From the NCBI GenBank assembly GCA_900470805.1, contig UCCA01000014.1, forward strand, positions 82,531 through 146,530: DNA of 64,000 nt, given 5' to 3'. The position numbers and the translations under genes were made by a program. Every line of letters begins with the position of its first letter. Position 1 is the stretch's first letter. Source of the stretch: Hyphomicrobiales bacterium. Its GTDB lineage: Bacteria > Pseudomonadota > Alphaproteobacteria > Rhizobiales > Rhizobiaceae. The notes below the pieces were generated by a model. The model saw only the letters and a list, made by a program, of their open reading frames with translations, ran no database searches and was not told the DNA's origin. Positions 36,979-44,625 of the stretch are shown here, one piece after another.

Positions 36979-37014
36979 TCCTACCACACTCAGTTATTTG
37001 TGGCCACGATAAAC

Positions 37015-38097
37015 TCAGCTGCTCAGCCCGCCGAACAGCGTCGGCATATCCAGCGGGCGGAAACCGTAGTGGGTCGTCCAGCGGACATCGGCGTTGAAGA
37101 AGTCACGCAGATCCGGCATGCCGTATTTCAGCATGGCGATGCGGTCGAGGCCCATGCCCCAGGCAAAGCCCTGGTATTCGTCGGGATCGAGACCGCCGGC
37201 GCGCAGCACGTTCGGGTGAACCATGCCGCAGCCCAGGATCTCCATCCAGTCCGTGCCCTCGCCGAACTTGACGATCGGGCCGGAGCGGTCGCACTGGATG
37301 TCGACCTCGAAGCTCGGCTCAGTGAAGGGGAAGAAGGACGGGCGGAAGCGCATGGTGACGCTGTCGACCTCGAAAAAGGTCTTGCAGAACTCTTCCAGCA
37401 CCCAGCGAATGTTGGCGACATTGGCCTTCTTGTCGACGACGAGGCCTTCCACCTGATGGAACATCGGCGAATGCGTCGCGTCACTGTCCTGGCGGTAGGT
37501 CTTGCCGGGGATGATGATGCGGATCGGCGGCTTCTGGGCTTCCATGGTGCGCACCTGCACCGGCGAGGTGTGGGTGCGCAGCACCTTGCGCTCGCCGTTC
37601 TCGTCCGGCTGGAAGAAGAAGGTGTCGTGCATCTCGCGGGCCGGGTGGCCCTCGGGGAAGTTCAGCGCCGTGAAGTTGTAGTAGTCGGTCTCGACGTCGG
37701 GACCTTCGGCGATCGAAAAGCCCATGTCGCCGAAGATCGCGGTGATCTCGTCGACGATCTGACTGATCGGGTGGATGCGGCCGCGTTCGGCGGGCGAGGA
37801 GCGCACCGGCAGCGAGACGTCGACGGTCTCGGCCTTCAGCCGCGCATCGATCGCCGCCTTCTTGAGATCGGCCTTGCGGGCGTTGATGGCGTCGGTGACG
37901 ACAGTCTTCAGCGCGTTGATCTGGGCACCGCGGGTCTGGCGCTCTTCCGGGCTCATCGCGCCCAGCGTCTTCAGCAGCTCGGAGACGGAGCCCTTCTTGC
38001 CGAGCGCGGCGACGCGCACGGCCTCGATCGCGGGCTCGTCGCCTGCCGCGGCGACGTCGGACAGGAGTTGCTTTTCCAGGGTTACGAGTTCGGTCAT
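37015..38097 (-). CDS. pheS: Phenylalanyl-tRNA synthetase alpha subunit
   Basis: A 360-residue PheS. An N-terminal coiled coil (residues 1-90) binds tRNA. The class II catalytic core shows [12 protein letters not shown] (motif 2 region), [18 protein letters not shown] [15 protein letters not shown], and the motif 3 [17 protein letters not shown] 38097 ([12 protein letters not shown]) is used over 38121. It follows a kinase-like gene at 37 bases and is separated from pheT by brnT/brnA. Confidence 0.96.
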   Translation of the reverse strand: MTELVTLEKQLLSDVAAAGDEPAIEAVRVAALGKKGSVSELLKTLGAMSPEERQTRGAQINALKTVVTDAINARKADLKKAAIDARLKAETVDVSLPVRSSPAERGRIHPISQIVDEITAIFGDMGFSIAEGPDVETDYYNFTALNFPEGHPAREMHDTFFFQPDENGERKVLRTHTSPVQVRTMEAQKPPIRIIIPGKTYRQDSDATHSPMFHQVEGLVVDKKANVANIRWVLEEFCKTFFEVDSVTMRFRPSFFPFTEPSFEVDIQCDRSGPIVKFGEGTDWMEILGCGMVHPNVLRAGGLDPDEYQGFAWGMGLDRIAMLKYGMPDLRDFFNADVRWTTHYGFRPLDMPTLFGGLSS

Positions 38098-38134
38098 GTT
38101 TTCCTGCCTTGAGGGCGCCATTCTTTGAACGGCA

Positions 38135-38971
38135 TCAGTCTTGTCGATAATTCACGAAAGCATGCACGAGATAGCTGGTCGCCACGATGAAACGTCGCAG
38201 ATCACTACCCATGTGCACGCGGCCAATCAACCGGGCAGTTGACAAAAACGCCCCGAGAAAGCCGGTAAGCTTGCGCAGTTCGGCAATTGCGGCTGGCGGC
38301 GCCACATCCGCCCAGGCGTGGTAGGCCCGGTCATGGGTGACGCGGCCGAGCTTGGCGCGGGTCGCCACCTGCAGGAACAGCAGCCAGATGTCGCGCGCCT
38401 GCGCGGTTTCGAGCGGCATCACCTTGTCCGGCTCTTCCTCGAAATCCATGAAACCGACGCGGCCATCCTTCAGGAACATGTCGCGCGGATAGGGCCGGCC
38501 GTGGCAGAGCGCCTTGGCGTGTAGCCGGCCGAGTTCGGCGGCGCAGTGGACGAGCATGTCGTCATGGGCTTGCGGATCGTGGTCACGGATTGCCCAGAGC
38601 CTGCTATCGACGGTGTCGCCGGCATCGCTGAAAACCACGGCGGAACCGGAGGAGTAGACGACGCGGGCGGTCGGCACGTCCTTTTCGGAGAACTGGGCGA
38701 TGCGCCGGATTTCGCGCTGCGCCATGCCTTCGTCGGCCAACACCGGAGAAGGCCGCAGGAACGGCGCACGGATGAGGTTGGCGAGCATGCGCTGCAGCAC
38801 CACCCAGCGCGGGGCGCGCTCGGTGCCGTAGCGCTTGATCCAGACGGCGCCGCTCGACAAGGCAACGCGCTCGACCCGCTTGGAGCCGCTCAGCAGCGCC
38901 GCCAGCAGGACGGGTACGTCTTCCTCGCGCAGGCCCTTGCCGGCTTTCAGATTATCGAAATCGTTCGCCAC
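38135..38971 (-). CDS. Protein-kinase-like (RIO/Bud32-type) protein
   Basis: A 278-residue protein with a kinase-like catalytic core. AVWIKRYG near residue 43 offers the nucleotide-binding lysine, [15 protein letters not shown] near residue 155 matches the catalytic loop (HGR..RD) and [10 protein letters not shown] the metal-binding DFG-like loop. The target is unknown; it resembles lipopolysaccharide core or RIO-like small-molecule kinases. It follows a strong terminator and precedes pheS by 37 bases. Confidence 0.7.
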   Translation of the reverse strand: MANDFDNLKAGKGLREEDVPVLLAALLSGSKRVERVALSSGAVWIKRYGTERAPRWVVLQRMLANLIRAPFLRPSPVLADEGMAQREIRRIAQFSEKDVPTARVVYSSGSAVVFSDAGDTVDSRLWAIRDHDPQAHDDMLVHCAAELGRLHAKALCHGRPYPRDMFLKDGRVGFMDFEEEPDKVMPLETAQARDIWLLFLQVATRAKLGRVTHDRAYHAWADVAPPAAIAELRKLTGFLGAFLSTARLIGRVHMGSDLRRFIVATSYLVHAFVNYRQD

Positions 38972-38994
38972 GTCAGGGGCGTCCTCGTCCAGAT

Positions 38995-39037
38995 CAAAAA
39001 CGAAGAAACCCGCGCAAGCCTGGCCAGCGCGGGTTTC
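38995..39037 (-). terminator. Rho-independent terminator after rplT
   Basis: On the minus strand AAACCCGCGC pairs with GCGCGGGTTT around an 11-base loop (39006-39036) and is followed by TTTCTTCGTTTTT. A strong 10-bp stem with a T-rich tail directly downstream of the ribosomal protein genes. Confidence 0.9.
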
Positions 39038-39071
39038 AAATCATCGAAACGAATGTTCTGAGAGCGCCGGC

Positions 39072-39476
39072 TTAGTTGACCGCTGCTTCAAACTCGTTCT
39101 TCGTGCCGGCATCCTTCAGGTACTCGAGCGCCTTCTTGGAGGCGGCAACGAGGGCACCGAATGCTTCCGGCTCATGGATTGCCATGTCGGACAGAACCTT
39201 ACGGTCGACTTCGATGCCAGCCTTGTTCAGGCCGTCGATGAAGCGGCCGTAGGTCAGGCCGAATTCGCGCACAGCAGCGTTGATACGCTGGATCCACAGG
39301 GCGCGGAAGTTGCGCTTGTTGATCTTGCGGTCGCGGTAAGCGTACTGCTTGGAACGGTCAACCGCAGCCTTTGCAGCGCGGATGGTGTTCTTGCGGCGGC
39401 CGTAGAAACCCTTGGCCTGCTTCAGAACCTTCTTATGCTTGGCGTGGGCGGTAACGCCTCTTTTTACACGTGCCAT
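39072..39476 (-). CDS. rplT: 50S ribosomal protein L20
   Basis: A 134-residue L20, starting [20 protein letters not shown] and rich in basic residues throughout, as expected for this early assembly protein that binds 23S rRNA. It lies 38 bases after rpmI and ends before a strong terminator. In many bacteria L20 represses its own operon through an mRNA that mimics its rRNA site; no such structure was identified here. Confidence 0.97.
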   Translation of the reverse strand: MARVKRGVTAHAKHKKVLKQAKGFYGRRKNTIRAAKAAVDRSKQYAYRDRKINKRNFRALWIQRINAAVREFGLTYGRFIDGLNKAGIEVDRKVLSDMAIHEPEAFGALVAASKKALEYLKDAGTKNEFEAAVN

Positions 39477-39514
39477 ATCATGATCTCCTTAATCTAAACG
39501 TTCGCGGAAAAGTC

Positions 39515-39718
39515 TTAGAGACCGTTCGGCAGGTAGTTCTTCACGACCTTGCGGCCATCTGGTTCTGCGAGAACCATGGTGCCACGTGCATCGCGAATGA
39601 ACTTGTTGGAACGCTTGATCATGCCATGGCGCTTGCCAGCAGCTGCAGCCTTGACCTTGCCGGTGGCAGTGATCTTGAACCGCTTCTTGGCAGAGGACTT
39701 CGTCTTCATCTTGGGCAT
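39515..39718 (-). CDS. rpmI: 50S ribosomal protein L35
   Basis: A 67-residue L35, [20 protein letters not shown] at the N-terminus, highly basic. ATG 39718 is used; an in-frame start at 39745 would add nine residues not seen in L35 proteins. Forms a unit with rplT, separated from infC by 351 bases that include a terminator. Confidence 0.96.
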   Translation of the reverse strand: MPKMKTKSSAKKRFKITATGKVKAAAAGKRHGMIKRSNKFIRDARGTMVLAEPDGRKVVKNYLPNGL

Positions 39719-40069
39719 TTTGCTACTCCGTTTCTGATCTCCCACATACCCTCAAAGAGGCGCGCTTCAAAAGAAGCCTTCTCGCGATGCCCGGTTTCCC
39801 AGTCGTCGCAACAAGCTGCGGGAGCGTTTGTTGTTGATCTGCGGCTCCGGTGATGAACCGTTCCGCAAGCATTCGAAACTGCCACGGCATGCCCTGCCGG
39901 TCAGTTCGGACGCGCGCTTATAACCGCAGCGTCATGAAAGTGCAACGGGGCGGCGAAGGAATCTTCGCGGCAGGCTCCAGCAGGGCCCATTCAGCCCTGC
40001 CCCAAATACAAAAGCCGCCCTTGCGGACGGCTTTGATACGGACAGTGGCGACGCGCCTCGGTTTTCACC
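39719..40069. other. 351-base infC-rpmI gap
   Basis: No gene is supported here. It contains two hairpins on the minus strand just after infC (7-bp GCAGGGC/GCCCTGC at 39980-40000 and the infC terminator at 40011-40034), and must contain the promoter and leader of rpmI-rplT. In other bacteria this operon begins at infC without such a gap. Confidence 0.6.
40011..40034 (-). terminator. Terminator after infC
   Basis: AAAGCCG and CGGCTTT arms with a partly paired centre, followed on the minus strand by TTTGTATTTGGGG. It lies 36 bases after the infC stop and separates infC from rpmI-rplT. The T-tract is interrupted, so efficiency is uncertain. Confidence 0.7.
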
Positions 40070-40606
40070 TTACTTGGGCGCGAGCACCATCATCATCTGG
40101 CGGCCTTCGAGCTTGGGCTCGGCTTCGACCTTGGCATATTCAAGCGTATCGGACTTGACCTGCTGCAGAAGCTTCATGCCAAGTTCCTGGTGGGCCATTT
40201 CGCGGCCACGGAACTTCAGCGTCACCTTGACCTTGTCGCCTTCTTCGAAGAAGCGACCCATCGCCTTCATCTTCACCTCATAGTCATGGGTGTCGATGTT
40301 CGGACGCATCTTGATTTCTTTGACTTCGACGATCTTCTGCTTCTTGCGCGCCTCGGCGGCCTTCTTCTGGTTGGCGTATTTCAGCTTGCCCAGATCGAGG
40401 ATCTTGCACACAGGCGGTTCGGCATTGGGGGAGATCTCCACCAGGTCGAGACCGGCTTCTTCAGCCATCTTCAACGCCTGTTCGGTCGCCACTACACCTA
40501 AATTCTGTCCTTCAGCATCGATCAGCTGAACTTTGGGAATGCGAATGTCCCTGTTCGAGCGCGGCCCGTCCTTCACAGGCGCGTCGTTTTTAAAAGGTCT
40601 GCGAAT
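40070..40606 (-). CDS. infC: Translation initiation factor IF-3, starting at an ATT codon
   Basis: A 178-residue IF-3 that binds the 30S subunit and checks start-codon pairing. The predicted start is ATT at 40606-40604, giving [20 protein letters not shown], with GAGGAGA nine bases upstream. Rare ATT starts are typical of infC and let IF-3 repress its own translation. A GTG at 40576 is in frame but would remove ten conserved-looking residues and lacks a ribosome site. The two IF-3 domains are joined by a Lys-rich linker near residue 85. Confidence 0.93.
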   Translation of the reverse strand: MRRPFKNDAPVKDGPRSNRDIRIPKVQLIDAEGQNLGVVATEQALKMAEEAGLDLVEISPNAEPPVCKILDLGKLKYANQKKAAEARKKQKIVEVKEIKMRPNIDTHDYEVKMKAMGRFFEEGDKVKVTLKFRGREMAHQELGMKLLQQVKSDTLEYAKVEAEPKLEGRQMMMVLAPK

Positions 40607-40783
40607 GGTCGTATTCTCCTCGCGTTGTTTCGGATTGCTGCAGCGGGTTGCCTCCCTATATGGGGTGCAAACCTAGTTTCGCCATCGCTGCGGCCAAGTC
40701 ATTAGCACGCTTTAGACGAAAAATCACCTGCTGTCAGCCTCTCAAGAATCTGTTTTATAGGCGAAAACATCAGGAGTTCCGCC

Positions 40784-41584
40784 ATGTCCGACGCCAATCG
40801 CGCCCTTTCCCATCAATTCCTCACCGTCGGCGACGGGCCGGCCGCACGCGAGATCGCCTATATCAAACGCGACCGCGCGGACGCGACCAACGGACCCATG
40901 CTCGTCTGGCTGTCCGGCTACCGGTCCGACATGAGCGGCAGCAAGGCTGTCGAGCTCGACCGGATGGCTGACGAGGCCGGGCTTGCCTGCCTGCGGCTCG
41001 ACTACTCCGGCCACGGCCTTTCCGGCGGCGCATTCCGCGAGGGAACGATTTCGCGCTGGCTCGAGGAGGCGCTGGCCGTCATCCTTCACGTCGCGCCGGA
41101 GCGGATCATCCTGGTCGGTTCGTCGATGGGCGGCTGGATCGCGCTCAGGCTGGCGCAGGAGCTCGGCAAGATCACGGGCGCGCCAAAACTCGACGGCATG
41201 GTGTTGATCGCGCCGGCGCCTGACTTCACCAAGGAACTGATCGAGCCGAACCTCAGCGACAAGGAAAAGGCCTCGCTGGCCGAACGCGGCTTCTTCGAGG
41301 AGCATTCGGACTACAGCCCCGAGCCCAACATCTTCACCCGCGACCTGATCGACGACGGGCGGCGGAACCTGGTTCTGACGGGCATGATCGAGACCGGATG
41401 CCCGGTCCATATCCTGCAGGGCATGCAGGACCCCGACGTGCCCTACAGCCACGCGATGACGCTGGTGGAGCACCTTCCGGCCGATGACGTGGTGCTGACA
41501 TTTATTCGTGATGGCGACCACCGCCTGTCGCGTCCACAGGACATCGAGCGCATGCTTGCTGCGGTGAAAACACTGGTCCGCTAA
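40784..41584 (+). CDS. Alpha/beta hydrolase
   Basis: A 266-residue serine hydrolase. The nucleophile elbow is VGSSMGGW (Ser near residue 111), the acid Asp is in GMQDPDVPY and the His in RDGDHRLSRP. The order and spacing resemble ABHD10-type thioesterases or carboxylesterases. No signal peptide, so it is cytoplasmic. AGGAG precedes the ATG. Divergent from infC across 177 bases. Confidence 0.85.
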   Translation: MSDANRALSHQFLTVGDGPAAREIAYIKRDRADATNGPMLVWLSGYRSDMSGSKAVELDRMADEAGLACLRLDYSGHGLSGGAFREGTISRWLEEALAVILHVAPERIILVGSSMGGWIALRLAQELGKITGAPKLDGMVLIAPAPDFTKELIEPNLSDKEKASLAERGFFEEHSDYSPEPNIFTRDLIDDGRRNLVLTGMIETGCPVHILQGMQDPDVPYSHAMTLVEHLPADDVVLTFIRDGDHRLSRPQDIERMLAAVKTLVR

Positions 41585-41754
41585 GGCGCTCCACAGGAAT
41601 TCATCGCGATTTCAATCACTTGTGGACGATGACATTCATCCACCGAGACGGCGACGCATGCCGCGTCGTCGCAAATCCTAACGGATTTTAACTATGTTCG
41701 GCGCTTCTGCGCCCCTCGTCATAAGTAGTGATTGACTCCGCGCGCCCCTGTCCG

Positions 41755-41769
41755 TTAACTTTTTGTTAA
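41755..41769. promoter_or_regulatory. CtrA-type box before the cysteine protease gene
   Basis: TTAACTTTTTGTTAA is a perfect TTAA-N7-TTAA. Its first half overlaps the -10 position expected 17 bases after TTGACT (41732-41737), and it sits 18 bases before the start codon. Placement over the -10 suggests repression or tight cell-cycle timing if CtrA binds. Confidence 0.55.
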
Positions 41770-41787
41770 TAATTCAAGGGCGATGCG

Positions 41788-42399
41788 ATGACTTTGGGCG
41801 TGCGGATCAAGGGTTTCCTGGTGGCCATGACGGCCATGTTTGCAATGTCGACAGCCGCGACCCCGGCGTCGACGAACACGCTTTCGATGGTCACCGGCGC
41901 GGCGACGTCGCAGCCGATCGGCCACTACGAGTTCTGCCAGACGCACCGTGACGAATGCGGCGCCAACCGCAGCGCATCGGCGCTCGACATGACCGACGCC
42001 AAGTGGGAGCTCGTCCGCTTCGTCAACAACCTCGTCAACACCACGATCATTCCGGAAACGGACAAGGAAATCTACGGCAAGGACGAAGTCTGGGCCTACC
42101 CGACGACGGCAGGCGACTGCGAGGACTTCGCCCTTCTGAAGCGCCGCATCCTGATCCAGCGCGGAATTTCGCCGGCTAATCTGTTGATGACCGTCGTGCG
42201 CAAGCCCGATGGCGAAGGCCACGCGATCCTGACGCTGCGCACCACGCGCGGCGACTTCATCCTCGACAACCTGGCCTCCACGGTGAAGCCCTGGTTCGAC
42301 ACCCCCTACTCCTTCATCAAGCGCCAATCGAGCGCCAATGCCGGCCGCTGGGTGACGATCGAGAACGGCCGCGACGTGCTGGTCGGCGCGCTGAAGTAG
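41788..42399 (+). CDS. Bacterial transglutaminase-like cysteine protease (BTLCP)
   Basis: A 203-residue exported protease with a signal segment of about 28 residues. The papain-like triad is visible as Cys in AGDCEDFALLKRR near residue 111, His in EGHAILTLRT near 146 and Asp in FILDNLAS near 161. The family includes LapG, which cuts surface adhesins in response to c-di-GMP; no lapD-like gene is adjacent. A CtrA-type box overlaps the promoter. Confidence 0.87.
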   Translation: MTLGVRIKGFLVAMTAMFAMSTAATPASTNTLSMVTGAATSQPIGHYEFCQTHRDECGANRSASALDMTDAKWELVRFVNNLVNTTIIPETDKEIYGKDEVWAYPTTAGDCEDFALLKRRILIQRGISPANLLMTVVRKPDGEGHAILTLRTTRGDFILDNLASTVKPWFDTPYSFIKRQSSANAGRWVTIENGRDVLVGALK

Positions 42400-42470
42400 G
42401 GATACTAAGGGCGGCGGGATGTTCTCGCCGCGTCCACTCAACATCTCTGCGTGGCGAAAGCAGAACAACA

Positions 42471-42520
42471 TGCACCCTCATTCCTGTGCCCAGACTTCGT
42501 CCGGGCACAGGAATGAGGGA
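42471..42520. repeat. Repeat copy B: perfect 17-bp stem-loop
   Basis: CCCTCATTCCTGTGCCC (42475-42491) and its exact complement (42503-42519) flank an 11-base loop. The loop CTTCGTCC and arms CCTGTGCCC match the outer part of repeat copy C (54000-54037), so it is a partial member of the same dispersed family. It lies between two convergent genes and could also act in transcript ends. Confidence 0.75.
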
Positions 42521-42560
42521 AGTTGTTGGCACTGCCCGCAAAAATCCCTTAGATCGCTCC

Positions 42561-43544
42561 TCACCCACTCCCAATCAATATCCCCGCACCAAGCACCAGC
42601 CCACCGCCGACCACCACCTGAAACGCGGCGCGCAAGAACGGCGTGTCCATGAAGCGGTTCTGGATGAAGGCGATGGCCCAGAGTTCGAAGATGGCGATGA
42701 TGACGGCAAGTGTCGTCGCGGTCCAGAAGTCGGCGATCAGGTAGGGCAGCGTGTGGCCGAGGCCGCCGAGCGCCGTCATGATGCCGCAGGACAGGCCGCG
42801 CTTGATCGGCGAGCCGCGGCCGGAGATCTTGCCGTCGTCATGGGCGGCTTCGGTGAAGCCCATGGAAATGCCGGCGCCGACCGACGCCGAGAGGCCGACC
42901 AGGAATGTCTGCCAGGTATCCTGGGTGGCGAAGGCGGCGGCGAAGATGGGCGCCAGCGTCGAAACCGAGCCATCCATCAGGCCGGCAAGGCCCGGCTGCA
43001 CGTAAGTCAGCACGAACTGCCGCCGGCTCTTCTGGTCCTCTTCCTCGCGGATTTCCGCGGGCGCATGCTTGTCGCCCAGCATGCGGGTGATGTCTTCGTG
43101 GCCTTGTTCGGCAAGCGCGAGATCGCCGAGCAACTGGCGGGTCGCAGCGTCGCTGACGCGACCGGCGGCCTCGATGTAGAAACGGTAGGCCTGACTCTCC
43201 ATCGCTTCCGCCTCGGCGCGGATCTTCTCCAGCGACAGGTTGGCTCGCAGCCAATCTGGCTTGCGCTCGTAAAAACCGCGCACATGCTCGCGGCGGATCA
43301 GCGTGATGCGCTCGCCGAAGCGCTGCCTATAGAGCGCGATCAGCGAGTTTCGATGAGTGTTTTCGACTTCCGCCATGTCCTCGAAAACCTTCGCCGACGC
43401 CGGATAGTCGGCGCGCAGCCGATCAGCGTAGGCGAAATAGATACGGGCGTCATCCTCCTCGGAGCCGATGGCGAGCGCCAGGATTTCCTGCTCGGACAAG
43501 GTGTCGAAAGAGCGTCTGGCGGATCTGAAAAGCCGTTGCAGCAT
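42561..43544 (-). CDS. mbfA: Membrane-bound ferritin / VIT-type iron exporter MbfA
   Basis: A 327-residue protein with an N-terminal ferritin-like di-iron domain (EEDDARIYFAYADRL, EVENTHRNSLI, EAEAMESQAYRFY, AEQGHEDITR) and a C-terminal VIT1/CCC1-like membrane domain with about five spans (LMDGSVSTLAPIFAAAFA). In Agrobacterium and Bradyrhizobium MbfA exports iron and protects from peroxide, and is repressed by Irr when iron is low. A perfect Irr box lies 10-30 bases before the start, matching that control. Confidence 0.93.
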   Translation of the reverse strand: MLQRLFRSARRSFDTLSEQEILALAIGSEEDDARIYFAYADRLRADYPASAKVFEDMAEVENTHRNSLIALYRQRFGERITLIRREHVRGFYERKPDWLRANLSLEKIRAEAEAMESQAYRFYIEAAGRVSDAATRQLLGDLALAEQGHEDITRMLGDKHAPAEIREEEDQKSRRQFVLTYVQPGLAGLMDGSVSTLAPIFAAAFATQDTWQTFLVGLSASVGAGISMGFTEAAHDDGKISGRGSPIKRGLSCGIMTALGGLGHTLPYLIADFWTATTLAVIIAIFELWAIAFIQNRFMDTPFLRAAFQVVVGGGLVLGAGILIGSG

Positions 43545-43553
43545 GGTATCCTC

Positions 43554-43574
43554 ATTTTAGAATAATTCTAAAAT
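43554..43574 (-). promoter_or_regulatory. Perfect Irr box (iron control element) of mbfA
   Basis: A 21-bp perfect palindrome whose core TTTAGAATAATTCTAAA (43556-43572) equals the iron control element consensus TTTAGAA-N3-TTCTAAA with no mismatch. It begins 10 bases before the mbfA start codon, so bound Irr would block the promoter or early transcript, as known for mbfA in Agrobacterium. Confidence 0.85.
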
Positions 43575-43866
43575 AGGATGCGGGATGATCCCGGTCAAGT
43601 GCGAAGGGCGGCGCAAGATCCGAATTCGCCCGGATATGTCTAACCTGCCTGGCGCGAACGTCTTCATCAGTAACGTTCAAGCACATCTACAAAATAGCGT
43701 ATCCAATTTTATGCACGCCCAGGTATATTCGTGATTCTTTATTTTATGACAACAGCCCAAAACTGGCACGGAAGTCGGTTGAAATTTGCAACTCACGGGT
43801 TGAGATATTCTCAAACCTCTGCATAGTGACTTTCAATAATTAATTGCTTCAAAAGGGAACATAGAA
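43575..43866. other. AT-rich gap between mbfA and the Xre gene
   Basis: 292 bases, markedly richer in A and T than the flanking genes, particularly 43680-43860. It should hold the Xre promoter and the upstream part of the mbfA promoter. No open frame or hairpin with a T-tract was convincing. Confidence 0.5.
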
Positions 43867-44217
43867 GTGCCAGATCCGGTGGATATTATTGTTGGACAGA
43901 ACGTCAGGACGCTGCGCGCGAAACGACGGATTTCCCAGCTTGAACTCGGCGAAGCACTTGGGCTGACCTTTCAGCAAATCCAGAAGTATGAAAAGGGCAC
44001 GAACCGCGTCTCCGCAAGCAAACTGCACCAGATCGCGGTTTTTCTCGGCGTCGATGTTTCAGCGCTGTTCGAAGGCGCCGATACGACGGCACGGCCCGGG
44101 CTGAGCGCCGAGGCCTATGAGCTTGCGGTGATCTACGACAAGCTGCCCTCGACCGCCGGCAAGGAAGCGGTCAAGACCATCGTGACATTGATGTCGGGTG
44201 AAGACGCCTACGCCTGA
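43867..44217 (+). CDS. Xre-family transcriptional regulator (PraR-like)
   Basis: A 116-residue regulator with a GTG start preceded by AAGGGA. The Cro-type helix-turn-helix spans RTLRAKRRISQLELGEALGLTFQQIQKYEKGTNRVSASKL. The opening VDIIVGQNVRTLR and FQQIQKYEKGTNRV closely resemble rhizobial PraR/PhrR regulators of stress and biofilm genes, but the divergent C-terminus suggests a paralogue. It is oriented away from mbfA. Confidence 0.88.
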   Translation: MPDPVDIIVGQNVRTLRAKRRISQLELGEALGLTFQQIQKYEKGTNRVSASKLHQIAVFLGVDVSALFEGADTTARPGLSAEAYELAVIYDKLPSTAGKEAVKTIVTLMSGEDAYA

Positions 44218-44271
44218 GCCATTCATCGAGCGCGGTCGATCAAGCGTCAGGCAGATTCGGCGAACGGATGC

Positions 44272-44475
44272 TCAGTGCATGTCGCACTCGTGCAGCGCGA
44301 CCAATAGCTGGTCCTGCGTCTGATGGCCGGCGTGATAGAGATCGATCGCGAGGCTGGCGATCGACAGGCCCTGCTGGCTGCGCAGCTGGATATTGCGCTC
44401 GGCGCACCAGGTGTACAAGGCGCCCGCAAGCACATCGACATCATCAGACTGAAAGGACAAGGCGGCTACCGTCAT
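44272..44475 (-). CDS. Small protein of unknown function
   Basis: A 67-residue protein, GAGAG before the ATG at 44475. VLAGALYTWCAERNIQLRSQQG and LAIDLYHAGHQTQDQLLVALHEC give a compact helical shape with two cysteines. No domain was recognised. Codon use is like that of its neighbours. It is convergent with the Xre gene and downstream of nothing obvious. Confidence 0.55.
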   Translation of the reverse strand: MTVAALSFQSDDVDVLAGALYTWCAERNIQLRSQQGLSIASLAIDLYHAGHQTQDQLLVALHECDMH

Positions 44476-44625
44476 GGCGTTGCTCTCGTTGCGTGGTGTA
44501 TTCCCCTTCGATCATATTGAATATAAATAACGCCGTTGCAAAGCGACTTCCATCGGCTGCGTTAATACAAGACGGAACGGGGAAACCCCTTGTCCCGAAA
44601 TGATGCAAATGAGCGCCGCTGAAGC

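Noticed and set aside
40574..40576. GTG as start codon of infC
   Set aside because: No ribosome site and loss of ten conserved-looking residues; the ATT at 40606 has GAGGAGA upstream and is known from infC genes.
43680..43860. AT-rich stretch before the Xre gene as a possible foreign insertion or replication origin
   Set aside because: No direct repeats, DnaA-box cluster, integrase or tRNA edge; it is simply a promoter region richer in A and T than the surroundings.
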